Virus record (IMG/VR): IMGVR_UViG_3300037245_004851
Span: 1-27,528 of that record
Length of the DNA stretch: 27,528 bases
Direction: 5' to 3' (one strand)
Source: a virus
In this document: positions 1 to 8,272 of the stretch, piece by piece
Layout of the letters: the number at the start of each line of letters is the position of its first letter
Position numbering within the stretch: position 1 is the first letter of the stretch
Notes under the pieces: generated by a model
The model's database searches: none
What the model saw: only the letters and a program-made list of their open reading frames with translations
Told to the model about the DNA's origin: nothing
Made by a program: the position numbers and the translations under genes

Positions 1-2103
1 CTACGACATCCGGGCGTTGAGCCTGAACCGCTTCAGTTCCTCCACCGTGGACGAGGTGGCCACCGGGCGCTGCCAGAAGGCTCGCGCTCCGAAGTCGCCC
101 GCCTTGGTGGCGAAGTCGCCCGTCACGTAGTCGTTGACCATCGCCTCAGTGAAATCCAGATAGGCGGCCTGCACCCCACCCGTGGCGATGGTGCGGTACT
201 CGGTAGCCCCGCCCTCGCCCACCTGCTGCACCAGCACGCTGTCGCCTTGGGTGAAGCCGTCGGTGTCGTCCAGGTACAGCCGGGAGGGCGGTGATTCGGA
301 AGCGCCAGCCGCCGCCGACAGCCTGGTGAACACCGCCGCCTCGACGCTACGGAAGGGAAGGGTGGTGCCCACTATGGCCCCGGAGCCGTAGGAGTTGCTG
401 CCGCTGGTCAGCCCCTCGATCTCGATGGCCCAGGTATCCGCATCCCACTGCCAGCCGTCGCCGTTGGTGTGCCCGGTGGTGGCGGCGAACGTCACGTACA
501 CGTCGTCCTCCAGCAGCTGGGCGCTGCCGGTGATGGCCACCCCGGTGGCCTGCCAGATGCTGCCGCCGTCATTCGACCACTCGAACGTATCGGGTGTGCC
601 GGTGCCGTCGATCTGCACCAGGTACACCCTGTCCTCGCCGCCGTTGAAGTTGCCGCTGTGGGTCAGATCGTCCAACCCGCTGCCACTGAATACGACGGTG
701 CCCTGCGCCCTGGCCTGCACGCTCTTGATGGTGCCCTCGTCGATCAGGGTGCTGTTCATGATGAAGGCTGGGTCGCCCACGTGGTAGTCGGCGGCGTCCA
801 CCTTGCGCACCGGGATCATCTTGGTGGTGGCGTCAATGTCCGCGTCGGCGCTGGTGTGGGTGCGCCGTCCGTTGATGGGCCTCCAGTTGCCAGCGTCCGG
901 GCTGCCTCCGCTGTCGTCTGTCATCTCCACCTGGTCGTTGCTGTCCGCTGGCCAGCTGGTGTCGGTGGTGTTGCCCCGCACGCCAGCCTCCCAGATGTCA
1001 TCGGTCAGGAAGCCCGTCATCGTCCAGGCCGCTGCCGGTATCTGCAGCCCACCCGTGGGCGCGATGAAGGTGGTGGTGATGTCACCACGCCAGGAAGCGT
1101 CACCGTTGATCTGCGGGTGCAGGCTCACGAAGTTGTCCAGGTGCGCCAGCGCCTGTACCTCGAATTGAGTGCTGCTGTAGAACGTCACGTTGTACAGCTG
1201 CGACACCCCACTGTCAGCCACGTCCACGAACACCAGCCTGCCGGTACCAGCACCGCCACGCTGCACCGGCACCTCCCATTCGGGGTGGTCGTCGAACAGC
1301 TCGACGTGGGTGATGTTGCCGCTCATGTTGCGCAGCCACCCCTTGGTTGGCAGCCCGGTCTGCCCGCGCTCAACCGACCCCAAGTAGTACTCGCTGTCGG
1401 GGCTGTCGTCGATGTTAGCCCCCAGGTCAATGTCGCCGCCAGCGTCGGGCTGGTAGAACTCCACCGGGTAGAAGTAGAAGAAGTCCAGCTTGGGCCACTG
1501 GCCCACATTGTTGAATGAGAGGACCACGCTGCCGCTTCCATACGGCGCGAACAGCCACCAGATGTCGGTGTTATCGCGCAGCGCCCGTTCAACTATGGAC
1601 GTGATGTCCATCGTGAACCAGTCGTGGTCAGCGAGCGTCGTCAACGGCGGGGCGTAGGCTGGCGGGTCAGCCACATCCTGCCCCGGCACCGGAGCGTAGG
1701 CGTCACCGAACCACGTCACCAGCCCCGTCTTGTCCATGTAGCGGTTCGTCGCGTTGCCGCCCGCCGACGGGAAGCGCCCGTTGATAAATCGGTACAGCTT
1801 GAGGCCGAGATTCAGGCGTTGTGTTTCGTTGTGGTAGCCGACAAAATCCGCTTTCACCAGTACCGGGATCTGCCCCAGCTTGGCCTTGATCTGGTTCTGC
1901 AGCACGTGGAAGAAGTTCCAGGTGAAGCTCGTGTCGCCGCTCACTTGAGTGCTGAACGAATCTTGTAGAGGATTGTGATCCACAGAGGACTGCTCCTGAT
2001 TGCTGGTTGATTCGGTGACGATAATCGACCGCCCGAATCCGCAGTCCCAGCTTTCCATGTCATCGTGTTCGGCCTGGTACGTTCCGAAGCGCCAGTACCT
2101 CAT
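1..2103 (-). CDS. Large virion protein, probably distal tail or receptor-binding; DNRLRE-like N-terminal region
   Basis: This 700-residue protein is complete: ATG after a GGGAGGGGG ribosome site, and TAG at the very edge of the window. It is the third gene after the tape measure, where siphophages encode distal tail and fibre proteins. Residues about 60-215 look like a beta-sandwich. They include a segment reading MDITSIVERAL, followed by a strand pattern ending in PKLDFFYF, which resembles the DNRLRE/CBM96-type stalk domains of surface proteins; this is my reading of the pattern, not a search result. The rest is rich in Thr, Ser, Gly, Asp and aromatic residues, with no signal peptide or membrane segment, as expected for a fibrous virion protein. 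No catalytic motif is recognised. I am confident that it is a real gene and only moderately confident that it is tail-associated. Confidence 0.75.
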   Translation of the reverse strand: MRYWRFGTYQAEHDDMESWDCGFGRSIIVTESTSNQEQSSVDHNPLQDSFSTQVSGDTSFTWNFFHVLQNQIKAKLGQIPVLVKADFVGYHNETQRLNLGLKLYRFINGRFPSAGGNATNRYMDKTGLVTWFGDAYAPVPGQDVADPPAYAPPLTTLADHDWFTMDITSIVERALRDNTDIWWLFAPYGSGSVVLSFNNVGQWPKLDFFYFYPVEFYQPDAGGDIDLGANIDDSPDSEYYLGSVERGQTGLPTKGWLRNMSGNITHVELFDDHPEWEVPVQRGGAGTGRLVFVDVADSGVSQLYNVTFYSSTQFEVQALAHLDNFVSLHPQINGDASWRGDITTTFIAPTGGLQIPAAAWTMTGFLTDDIWEAGVRGNTTDTSWPADSNDQVEMTDDSGGSPDAGNWRPINGRRTHTSADADIDATTKMIPVRKVDAADYHVGDPAFIMNSTLIDEGTIKSVQARAQGTVVFSGSGLDDLTHSGNFNGGEDRVYLVQIDGTGTPDTFEWSNDGGSIWQATGVAITGSAQLLEDDVYVTFAATTGHTNGDGWQWDADTWAIEIEGLTSGSNSYGSGAIVGTTLPFRSVEAAVFTRLSAAAGASESPPSRLYLDDTDGFTQGDSVLVQQVGEGGATEYRTIATGGVQAAYLDFTEAMVNDYVTGDFATKAGDFGARAFWQRPVATSSTVEELKRFRLNARMS

Positions 2104-2116
2104 AGCAGCCCCCTCC

Positions 2117-3133
2117 CTACACCGTCAGCCCGCGGCCACGTGTCACGAACATCACCATATCGCCAGGCGATGCCGATGCCGGTGCCACCAGCCTGAACCA
2201 GAACGTGGCGTAGCCTGCCGCCAGGATCTCACCTGCCAGCTGCCCGATCTGCGTCAATTCCAGCGGCCCGCTCGTCCAGGTGCCGGGCGTGCCTGCCACA
2301 TCGGGCGCGAACTCAAACCAATCGAAACCACGGCGCACATGCACGTCGAATGTCTTGGCGCTTGGGTCGCCTGGCGTGTCGGCGAAGATCACCGCCAGCC
2401 CCTTGAGCAGATCGGCTGCATCCACGTAGCCGTTGCCCTCGCCGTGCTGGTACAGCTCGTTCCCATCCAGGATGGCGTCCTGGATGCACAGCACCCCACC
2501 TATCAGAACGTCGGCAGTCTCGGGCGGCCCCGCCTGGTAGTCCTCGAATGTCATCACCAGGTCGGCCTCGGTGGCCAGCGCCTGGCGGGCGATGGCGGTA
2601 TGGTTCAGCAGCCGTTCCACGTACAGCTCGACACCCACCCCCTCAATGAAGCGCCCCGGCAGCGCGTACACCTTGGATTCTGCCGAGGTCTGCGTGCCAA
2701 CGTTCACGGCCACGACCTTGCGTTGGGTGCTGGTGGTGCCACCCTCCACAATGCCCACGGCGAAGCGGTCGGTGGTGCTGCCGTCGCCAGCCATCAGATC
2801 GCCGACGGTCACTTTGCACTGCCACCCGCTGACCATCGAGCTGCTGAACACCAGGCCCACCCCTGGCAGCGTCGCCTCATTCACGGTGGTGTTATCGGCT
2901 ACCACCGTCACACCAGTGCGGGCGTGCTCGTTCTTGGGGTCGTCGGCGACGATGTTCACCTGGTTGGAGCTGGTGGCGGTGATGGTGTACACCCCCGCGA
3001 TCTCCTGCCCGTTGGTCAGCCACGTGGCGGTGGCGACGAGCGGGGTGTTGATGGTGTTCTCCGACCGCACCAGCAGGTCGCTGTCAGGGTCGGTGGGTGC
3101 CGCTGCATCGCGGAATCTGATTTGGCTGCTCAT
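2117..3133 (-). CDS. Probable tail/virion structural protein, unknown family
   Basis: The protein has 338 residues and starts at ATG after AGGAGGAGACG. It lies between two other post-tape-measure genes, with gaps of 13 and 9 bases, so it is part of the tail operon. The composition is that of a beta-rich structural protein: many Val, Thr and Gly, few Lys, no Cys-rich motif, no signal peptide and no membrane helix. The N-terminal 100 residues contain a TWLTNGQEIAGVYTITAT-type stretch that resembles an Ig-like strand pattern. The C-terminal 70 residues (WFEFAPDV, then WTSGPLEL and TFWFRLVAP) look like another beta-sandwich. I do not recognise the family. By position it could be a baseplate hub, a fibre or a fibre-attachment protein. 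Confidence 0.7.
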   Translation of the reverse strand: MSSQIRFRDAAAPTDPDSDLLVRSENTINTPLVATATWLTNGQEIAGVYTITATSSNQVNIVADDPKNEHARTGVTVVADNTTVNEATLPGVGLVFSSSMVSGWQCKVTVGDLMAGDGSTTDRFAVGIVEGGTTSTQRKVVAVNVGTQTSAESKVYALPGRFIEGVGVELYVERLLNHTAIARQALATEADLVMTFEDYQAGPPETADVLIGGVLCIQDAILDGNELYQHGEGNGYVDAADLLKGLAVIFADTPGDPSAKTFDVHVRRGFDWFEFAPDVAGTPGTWTSGPLELTQIGQLAGEILAAGYATFWFRLVAPASASPGDMVMFVTRGRGLTV

Positions 3134-3142
3134 CGTCTCCTC

Positions 3143-3574
3143 CTACTCCATGCGGATCAAGAACAGGTCAACCCGGTACTGCGTCAGGGTGGCGTGCAGT
3201 GGCGAGCCGTCCGGTTGGGCGTTGGCGATTGGGTCGTTGAACAGGTGGAACACCTGCTCGCTTCGCGGCCCGAAGATACAGGTGATCACCGTCGCATCAC
3301 CAGGGGTTATCTTTACCTCGACCGCACCGCTGTCGCTCATCAAATCCTCAAGCGTTGCCACCTGCACCGCGTCCAGCAGCCGGAGCCTGATCAGGAGGAA
3401 CGCCTGGTCCTGTGCGCGGGTGTACTCCACCCCGACGGGCTTGCCGTTGATGGCCAGATCGTACACCCGGTCAGGCCCGCCCTCCATGTGACGGCTCAGG
3501 ATGATGGGTGGGTCAGGGAACAGCAGCTGGGTCGCCCCGCGCTCGATACCTGTCTGGTTGATGGTGAAGGCCAC
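3143..3574 (-). CDS. Probable distal tail-type protein, unknown family
   Basis: The protein has 143 residues and begins at a GTG codon, with GGGGG five bases upstream. The start lies just after the stop of the tape measure gene, which indicates translational coupling. The gene immediately after a tape measure usually encodes the distal tail protein or a baseplate component, and the predicted strand-rich make-up (ILSRHMEG near residue 26, YRVDLFLIRM at the C-terminus) fits a small ring-forming tail-tip protein. No named domain is recognised. The function is inferred from position only. Confidence 0.65.
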   Translation of the reverse strand: MAFTINQTGIERGATQLLFPDPPIILSRHMEGGPDRVYDLAINGKPVGVEYTRAQDQAFLLIRLRLLDAVQVATLEDLMSDSGAVEVKITPGDATVITCIFGPRSEQVFHLFNDPIANAQPDGSPLHATLTQYRVDLFLIRME

Positions 3575-3575
3575 G

Positions 3576-5996
3576 TCAGCCCCCAGTAGCAGGCGAGCGC
3601 CCGCTCATGGCGTCCTGCACCGCCTGGTTGAAGTCGGCCAGGCTGTCGATGTCGGGTGTGATGCGCACGTAGATGGTGGTGTCCTGGATGCGCTTCACGA
3701 AGGCGTCCATGGCCACCCCGCCCTCCTGCACGCCCAGCTTGATGCCCTCCCTGAACCCACCCTGCAGTGCGGCCTTGGCCCTGTCACCAGATGACAACCA
3801 GATCGTGTCTAGGATCTTGCCGGTGGCACGGGCGTCAGTATTGAACACCTTCCAATTGTCCACCAGCTTGTTCACCGCGGGGTTAACCTTGCCCTTCAAC
3901 TCCTTGGCCATCTCGCGCATGCCCTCGGGCAGCGCCACGTTATTCTCCTTCGCCATCGTCAACCAGGTGAGCATGTCGTCACTGAATTCGTCGGCCCGCT
4001 GGTTGCGGTCGATGGCCAGGGTTTTCATGTCCTCGTTCTGGCTCACCATGCCCTCAAGCGCCTTCTCGATGTCGCCCTTGGTGTATAGTTCCAGCTCCTC
4101 CTTCAACAGATTCAGCCGCACCTCCTCGGCCTTGCTGCTCTTGTCGATCAGGGCAGGCATCTGCTCCAGCGCCCGCTTCTTGACATCGTTGGCCCGCTCC
4201 TCGGCCGTCTGGACTTTCTCGGCCTCGCCAGCGGCCTCGCGCTGCACCTTGGCCAGCCGCAGCGCCAGGTCCGTCAGGTGCACGATGCGCTCGGCGTTGG
4301 TGCGGGTCTTCTTGTTCACGAAATCCCACTTCTCGCCGGTCAGCCCCAGCTGTTCCTTCAGCTTGTTCAAGGTATGCACCGAGTTGTCAAACGTCTCATT
4401 CGTTTTCAGCATGCCGTCGATGATGTCGCTCTGCAGGTGGGCACCCACCGAATCCATGATCCCGATGAACCGCATGAACTCATTCACGTAGGGCCGCAGC
4501 CCGGTGCCTATCACCGCGCCCAGCGCCAGGGCTATGGCACCCAAGGCGATGACGAACGTGCTGGCGGCGGCAGCGCCTAGTGTGATGGTTGTCGCGAACA
4601 CCCCGAAGCCGGTAGCGGCCCCGGTGGCGGCGGTGGTGGCGGCGGTGGTGGCCACGGTGGCGCTGGACATGAAGGCGGTGTACTCGGCCACGCTGGCGAT
4701 GGCTGCGCCCGTGGCCACTGTGCTGGTGGCCATGGCGGCATTCCACTTCACCACCGCCCCGGTGGCTGCACCGGCAGCGAGTGACACCTTGCTGAATGCC
4801 CAGGCCAGCGGCCCCAGTGCCACCGACATGAGCAGCACGTTGGTCAGCATGGTGCGCTGCACCGGGTTGAGCTTGTTCAGGAAGCCGGTGATGTTCTTCA
4901 TGGCTGTGCCCAGCTGCTCGAACAGCGGGACAACCGTAGGCATCACAACCTCGCCCAGCTCGATAAACGTGTTCTGCAGATCGGCCAGCGCCGCGTTGAG
5001 CTTGAACTTGGCCGTCTTGCTGGCCACCGCGAACGCCTTGTCCAGATCGTCGGTGGTGGTGTCGGCCAGTGACTTGAAGATCTTCACATTGTTTTCGACG
5101 TTCTTGCCCACGATGGACAGCACCCCGTTCAAGGCCCGCACGTTGCGGAACACCTTCTGCATCGACTCTTCGTTATCGCCAAAGGTATCCTTCAGCTTGG
5201 TGAGCAGGGCGATCAGCCCCTGCTCCCGCAGTATGGTTTTCAGCTCGCCCATCGACATCCCGTACTTGCTCATCTCCAGCTCGGCCTGCTTCGTGGGCTT
5301 GAGTATGGTGGCAAGGGTGGAGCGCAGGGCGGTGGCCGACTCGTTGGCGTTGAGGCCCAGCCTGGTCATCACAGCCATGGCCCCGCCCACCTCGTGGAAC
5401 TCCACGCCCAGCTCGGCGGCGATAGGAATGATGCGGCCCAGCACCGGGGCCAGGCTGGCGGCCTCGGCCTTGCCCTCCCGCACGGTGGCCACCAGCACGC
5501 TGACGGCCTGCTCTGCCGACAGGTTGGCCTCGCCGTAGGCGTTCATCGCACTGGTTGCCGCGTCGGCTACGCTCTCCGTCTCGCCCAGGCCAGCGGCTGC
5601 ACCCTTGGCCGATGCCTCCAGCGCGTTGAGTGCGGTGCTGCCCCGCAGCCCTGCCGACGTGATGAAGAACATCGCCTTGCCCAGTTCGGTGGATGTCTTG
5701 CCTAGCGATGGCCCCAGCCGGATGATGGACTCTCGCCACTCGTCCACCTGCTCCTGCGCCACGCCCACCAGGCCCACAATCTGCTGCATCGAGGTTTCGA
5801 AGTCCATCGCCATCTTGATGGCGACCCCACCTATGAGTGCCATTGGCAGGGACAGCTTGGTGGTCATAACCGAACCCACCCTGCCCATCGTCTTGCCGGT
5901 CTTGGTCAGCGTAGCCGACGCCCGCGCCATGCCCTTATCGAACTGCAGGGTGTTGGCCCGCAGGTAGACAACCAGATCACCAACAACGGTCGCCAT
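3576..5996 (-). CDS. Tail tape measure protein (TP901-type core)
   Basis: At 806 residues this fits the TP901-type tail tape measure family. The N-terminus, with its VYLRANTLQFDKGMARAS pattern, leads into a long helical region. Residues about 85-330 carry the conserved core: FETSMQQIVGLVG, then SAGLRG, then a NANESATALRSTLA stretch. This is typical of TP901-like proteins, which set tail length and are ejected with the DNA. A Gly/Ala-rich hydrophobic stretch at about residues 440-500 could insert into the host membrane. The C-terminal part is charged and coiled-coil-like. The ATG overlaps the stop of the upstream chaperone frame as TGATG, and the neighbours are chaperones and tail tube upstream and distal tail genes downstream. 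At roughly 1.5 angstrom per residue it would imply a tail of about 120 nm; this is a rule of thumb. Confidence 0.95.
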   Translation of the reverse strand: MATVVGDLVVYLRANTLQFDKGMARASATLTKTGKTMGRVGSVMTTKLSLPMALIGGVAIKMAMDFETSMQQIVGLVGVAQEQVDEWRESIIRLGPSLGKTSTELGKAMFFITSAGLRGSTALNALEASAKGAAAGLGETESVADAATSAMNAYGEANLSAEQAVSVLVATVREGKAEAASLAPVLGRIIPIAAELGVEFHEVGGAMAVMTRLGLNANESATALRSTLATILKPTKQAELEMSKYGMSMGELKTILREQGLIALLTKLKDTFGDNEESMQKVFRNVRALNGVLSIVGKNVENNVKIFKSLADTTTDDLDKAFAVASKTAKFKLNAALADLQNTFIELGEVVMPTVVPLFEQLGTAMKNITGFLNKLNPVQRTMLTNVLLMSVALGPLAWAFSKVSLAAGAATGAVVKWNAAMATSTVATGAAIASVAEYTAFMSSATVATTAATTAATGAATGFGVFATTITLGAAAASTFVIALGAIALALGAVIGTGLRPYVNEFMRFIGIMDSVGAHLQSDIIDGMLKTNETFDNSVHTLNKLKEQLGLTGEKWDFVNKKTRTNAERIVHLTDLALRLAKVQREAAGEAEKVQTAEERANDVKKRALEQMPALIDKSSKAEEVRLNLLKEELELYTKGDIEKALEGMVSQNEDMKTLAIDRNQRADEFSDDMLTWLTMAKENNVALPEGMREMAKELKGKVNPAVNKLVDNWKVFNTDARATGKILDTIWLSSGDRAKAALQGGFREGIKLGVQEGGVAMDAFVKRIQDTTIYVRITPDIDSLADFNQAVQDAMSGRSPATGG

Positions 5997-6319
5997 CAGT
6001 TACCCCCACACGCCCGCATGACGCCTCCCACCTTGGCCCACACCTCGGCGGGCGATAGGCTGGCACTGGTGGCCGCCTGATCGCGCTCGGCTACCCTGGC
6101 GGCTTCCGACATGCCGGTCAAAGTAAACTCCTCCAGGGTGAAGCTCTCCCGCCGTCGCGTTTCGTCTCGCAGCGACTCGGCGTACAGCATAGGCTGAACC
6201 GCAGCCATGCCCTCCTGCCACCTGCCGTCCACCCGGTGGCGGTCCAGCAGCAGCGAGAATTCGTATGGCGTCAGCGCCCAGAACTGCGCCTCGGTTAGCC
6301 GCAAGTCGTAGCGGGCCAC
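5996..6319 (-). CDS. Tail assembly chaperone, second frame (C-terminal part or separate protein)
   Basis: The frame encodes 107 residues from a GTG. Its N-terminus LRLTEAQFWALTPYEF matches the FW-x-LTP-x-EF signature of the second tail-assembly-chaperone gene in phages and gene transfer agents. It sits directly before the tape measure gene, whose ATG overlaps its stop. The frame stays open upstream of the GTG for at least 20 codons and there encodes a sensible IGWAELWAVA stretch running into the first chaperone gene, offset by -1. The protein may therefore be made as a frameshift extension of the upstream gene, as with lambda G and GT. No classical XXXYYYZ slippery heptamer is visible, so coupled initiation at the GTG remains possible. 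The true N-terminus is uncertain. Confidence 0.75.
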   Translation of the reverse strand: MARYDLRLTEAQFWALTPYEFSLLLDRHRVDGRWQEGMAAVQPMLYAESLRDETRRRESFTLEEFTLTGMSEAARVAERDQAATSASLSPAEVWAKVGGVMRACGGN

Positions 6320-6339
6320 CGCCCACAGCTCGGCCCATC

Positions 6340-6687
6340 CTATTTCACCTCCTCCGTCTTCTGAGGGTCCGCGGCTGCATCGCCGTCGCCCTCCTCGTCG
6401 GCATCAGGCATCGCCTTGTGGTAGGCGCTGATGATCGCGTTGGCCACCTTGTCGGCACCAGCCTCTTCGATCATGTCGCCCACCGCTGCCAGGGTTAGGG
6501 TGGGGTCCTCGTCCAGCAGCCCCGCCCATACGAGCGCCCGCATGACCCGCAGCGAGCTGAAGGTGACTTCGCCCATCAAGAAATTGATGCCAGTCACTTC
6601 TTCAGCAAGGCATAGGGCATTGAACGACAGCACCAGGGTGCGGTCGCGGTCCAGGCGCAGTTGAACCTTCACTCGCGGCAGAGACAT
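6340..6687 (-). CDS. Tail assembly chaperone, first frame
   Basis: The protein has 115 residues and starts at ATG after AAGGAGGGG. It has the length, position (between tail tube and tape measure) and helical, acidic-tailed character of the first tail assembly chaperone, which keeps the tape measure soluble while the tube polymerises around it. The core LVLSFNALCLAEEVTGINFL resembles the TAC families that begin with a short beta hairpin and then a helix. The end is a flexible acidic linker (PDADEEGDGD). It stops at TAG just after a GGAGGAGG sequence; from there the -1 frame continues into the next chaperone part, so a frameshift fusion is plausible. Confidence 0.8.
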   Translation of the reverse strand: MSLPRVKVQLRLDRDRTLVLSFNALCLAEEVTGINFLMGEVTFSSLRVMRALVWAGLLDEDPTLTLAAVGDMIEEAGADKVANAIISAYHKAMPDADEEGDGDAAADPQKTEEVK

Positions 6688-6697
6688 CAGCCCCTCC

Positions 6698-7147
6698 TTA
6701 TGTTGGGACGCCAGGCGTCAGGATCGGCTCGCCGTTGATCACCAGGGTGACGCTCGACTTCAAGATTCCATCCACCGGCACATCCTGCCCGAAGCTGGTG
6801 CAGAACGCCTCGAAATCCCATTGGCTGTCGCTGCCGGTTTCGATGTCGCTATACACCATCTGCCAGTTGCTTGGCGTCTGCTTCTTCAGCTCGCCAATCA
6901 ACCCGGTGGCCTCGCCGTGGGTGGCATCGGTGGGGATGAAGTTCACGTCGAACGTGACATCGCCCGCGTTGAGCAACCCCACCACCCGCTTCATCCAGGT
7001 TGTGTTCTGGTTGGGTGCGTCGTGGGTGCCCTTGGTGATCGACGGCCCGCTGGCGTCAACGATCTCGGCTATCTCGGTGAACACCTCAGGTTCTTCACCG
7101 TCGCCGAGCTTCAGAATCGTACCGTGTGAACTCAGTGGCTGCGTCAT
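6698..7147 (-). CDS. Major tail tube protein
   Basis: The 149-residue protein starts at ATG after GGAGGAATAGC. It has the layout of lambda gpV-like tail tube proteins: an opening that describes a site (TILKLGDGEEPEVFTEIAE), a VTFDVNF strand near residue 64, WQMVYSD near residue 95, and a final strand pair with NGEPILTPGV at residues 138-147. It lies between the connector genes and the chaperone/tape-measure genes, exactly where siphophages place the tube gene. It should polymerise into hexameric rings around the tape measure. A second protein in this window, at 25149-25718, aligns with it along most of its length. Confidence 0.85.
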   Translation of the reverse strand: MTQPLSSHGTILKLGDGEEPEVFTEIAEIVDASGPSITKGTHDAPNQNTTWMKRVVGLLNAGDVTFDVNFIPTDATHGEATGLIGELKKQTPSNWQMVYSDIETGSDSQWDFEAFCTSFGQDVPVDGILKSSVTLVINGEPILTPGVPT

Positions 7148-7148
7148 G

Positions 7149-7463
7149 CTATTCCTCCATGGCGGGTTCCTCCACCCGCCCTATCGGTTGCCCGTCCTCT
7201 GTCACGAGTCCGGTGTCAATGATCTTCGCCGGGGCCTTGGGCTTCGACGTGTGGCGTGTGGTGTAGTGCTCGAAAATTCTCTCGCGGTGCAGGCTGGCGA
7301 AGTTACAGAACAGGCACTGATAATTGTCCAGCCCCTTCCACTTGGTCATCTCGTAGATGGCCCCGTCCTTGCCGGGCTTGGCCAGCTTCACATTGTGCGG
7401 TGCCTTGGGCTGCCCTGCCGGTTGCACCAGGTCGGCTGACTTGATTGTTTTCTTCTTCGCCAT
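7149..7463 (-). CDS. Small C2H2 zinc-finger protein in the tail operon
   Basis: I take the ATG at 7463 (MAKKKTIK) because GAGGGGGTGG lies just before it; an in-frame GTG two codons earlier is less likely. The protein has 104 residues with a Lys-rich N-terminus. It has a clear C2H2 zinc-finger pattern: YQCLFC, then twelve residues after the second Cys, His, four residues, His (C-x2-C-x12-H-x4-H). The C-terminus is acidic. The gene sits between the tail terminator and the tail tube genes, so it is expressed with virion genes. It could be a minor virion or assembly factor, or a nucleic-acid-binding protein. The zinc finger is seen in the sequence; the function is unknown. Confidence 0.75.
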   Translation of the reverse strand: MAKKKTIKSADLVQPAGQPKAPHNVKLAKPGKDGAIYEMTKWKGLDNYQCLFCNFASLHRERIFEHYTTRHTSKPKAPAKIIDTGLVTEDGQPIGRVEEPAMEE

Positions 7464-7473
7464 CGCCACCCCC

Positions 7474-7878
7474 TCACACCGCTTTCGTCACCGCGAAGTT
7501 CACGGCGAAAATCCAGCGGTCGTTCTGATCCCGCTCCAGGAGGAACGGTGGTTGCACTGCCGCCACCTTCAGGTAGAAGGTGCCAAGGATCGTCTGGTTG
7601 ACGATCGCGTCCAGCACACCCAGAATGGATTGAATAAGACTGCGCCCCGCTTCGTAGTCGGTGGCCCTGCACAACAGTTGAACGCGAGGCCGCTCACCGC
7701 CCTGCGCCGACGAATGGGCATGCCCTTCATTCTGTGTCCGCAGCGGTGGTTCACCAGCGTACTCCGCAAGGGCGCAGCACAGCGTAGGATTAGACGGCAG
7801 GGTGCCCAGGAACAGGTCGGCCTCGAGCGTGGCCAAGCCCGCCGCCTCGATCACGGATGCTAGTTCAGGCAGCAACAA
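7474..7878 (-). CDS. Probable tail terminator protein (Minor_capsid_3-like)
   Basis: The protein has 134 residues and appears to start at TTG, overlapping the end of the preceding gene by 14 bases, with AGGAGG ten bases upstream. The central motif RPRVQLLCRATDYEAG followed by a helix resembles tail terminator/minor capsid proteins, which cap the tail tube and dock it to the head. Position supports this: it follows the tail completion gene and precedes the tube gene. A later start, for example the GTG eight codons downstream, cannot be excluded. The exact family assignment is inferred. Confidence 0.7.
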   Translation of the reverse strand: MLLPELASVIEAAGLATLEADLFLGTLPSNPTLCCALAEYAGEPPLRTQNEGHAHSSAQGGERPRVQLLCRATDYEAGRSLIQSILGVLDAIVNQTILGTFYLKVAAVQPPFLLERDQNDRWIFAVNFAVTKAV

Positions 7879-8272
7879 TTGACTTCAACCTCCTGCGCAG
7901 TCGCTCGGCCAGTACCTTGTCCATAATGGCGGCCCGCGCCAGGGCGGGCTTCTCCAGGTACTTGGCCTGTCCGACGGTATGTTTGAAGTGAAGGGACTCG
8001 TGCTGCACCACGGCGTAGGCTGTAGCAGGCCCGCCGAAGCCCAGCACCACCACCGGGCCTTTGGCGTCCATCTCGGGCAGCTGCACGTGGCCGCTGTCCC
8101 GCAGTGGTCCGTGGTCCACCGGCACGAAGAACGCCTTGGACTGGCCCATGATGTGCTCGCCCTCCTGGTACAGTGCCCGCGCCAGCTCCTTGTCAAAGTT
8201 CAGGCCCAGCTTGATGAACGTGGCCTTGAGCTTGTTCACCCCAGTCACCCGCACGTTGACGCCGCCGATCAT
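7865..8272 (-). CDS. HK97 gp10-like tail completion / head-tail joining protein
   Basis: At 135 residues, this protein has the hallmarks of the HK97 gp10-like/minor capsid family. A short N-terminal VNVRVTGVNKLKATF leads into a helix, then VPVDHGPLRDSGHV (the common VPVDTGxLRxS signature), then a GFGGPATAYAVVQHE strand with a conserved HE, and a basic C-terminal helix. These proteins sit at the neck and join tail to connector. The start ATG overlaps the stop of the head closure gene as ATGA, showing coupled translation. Confidence 0.85.
   Translation of the reverse strand: MIGGVNVRVTGVNKLKATFIKLGLNFDKELARALYQEGEHIMGQSKAFFVPVDHGPLRDSGHVQLPEMDAKGPVVVLGFGGPATAYAVVQHESLHFKHTVGQAKYLEKPALARAAIMDKVLAERLRRRLKSIVAA

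Noticed and set aside
469-1518. Long plus-strand open frames opposite the tail genes (also 2000-3589, 2571-3491 and 4504-5538)
   Set aside because: They lie fully antisense to well-supported virion genes, have skewed His/Val/Ala/Ser-rich composition and no ribosome sites. They are by-products of GC-rich codon use.
6000-6338. 112-residue frame starting at an ATG with a good ribosome site (GGAGG)
   Set aside because: The product is Gly/Arg/Ala-rich and unlike a protein; the overlapping GTG frame carries the conserved FW-LTP-EF chaperone core. The GGAGG more likely serves frameshifting or coupled initiation.
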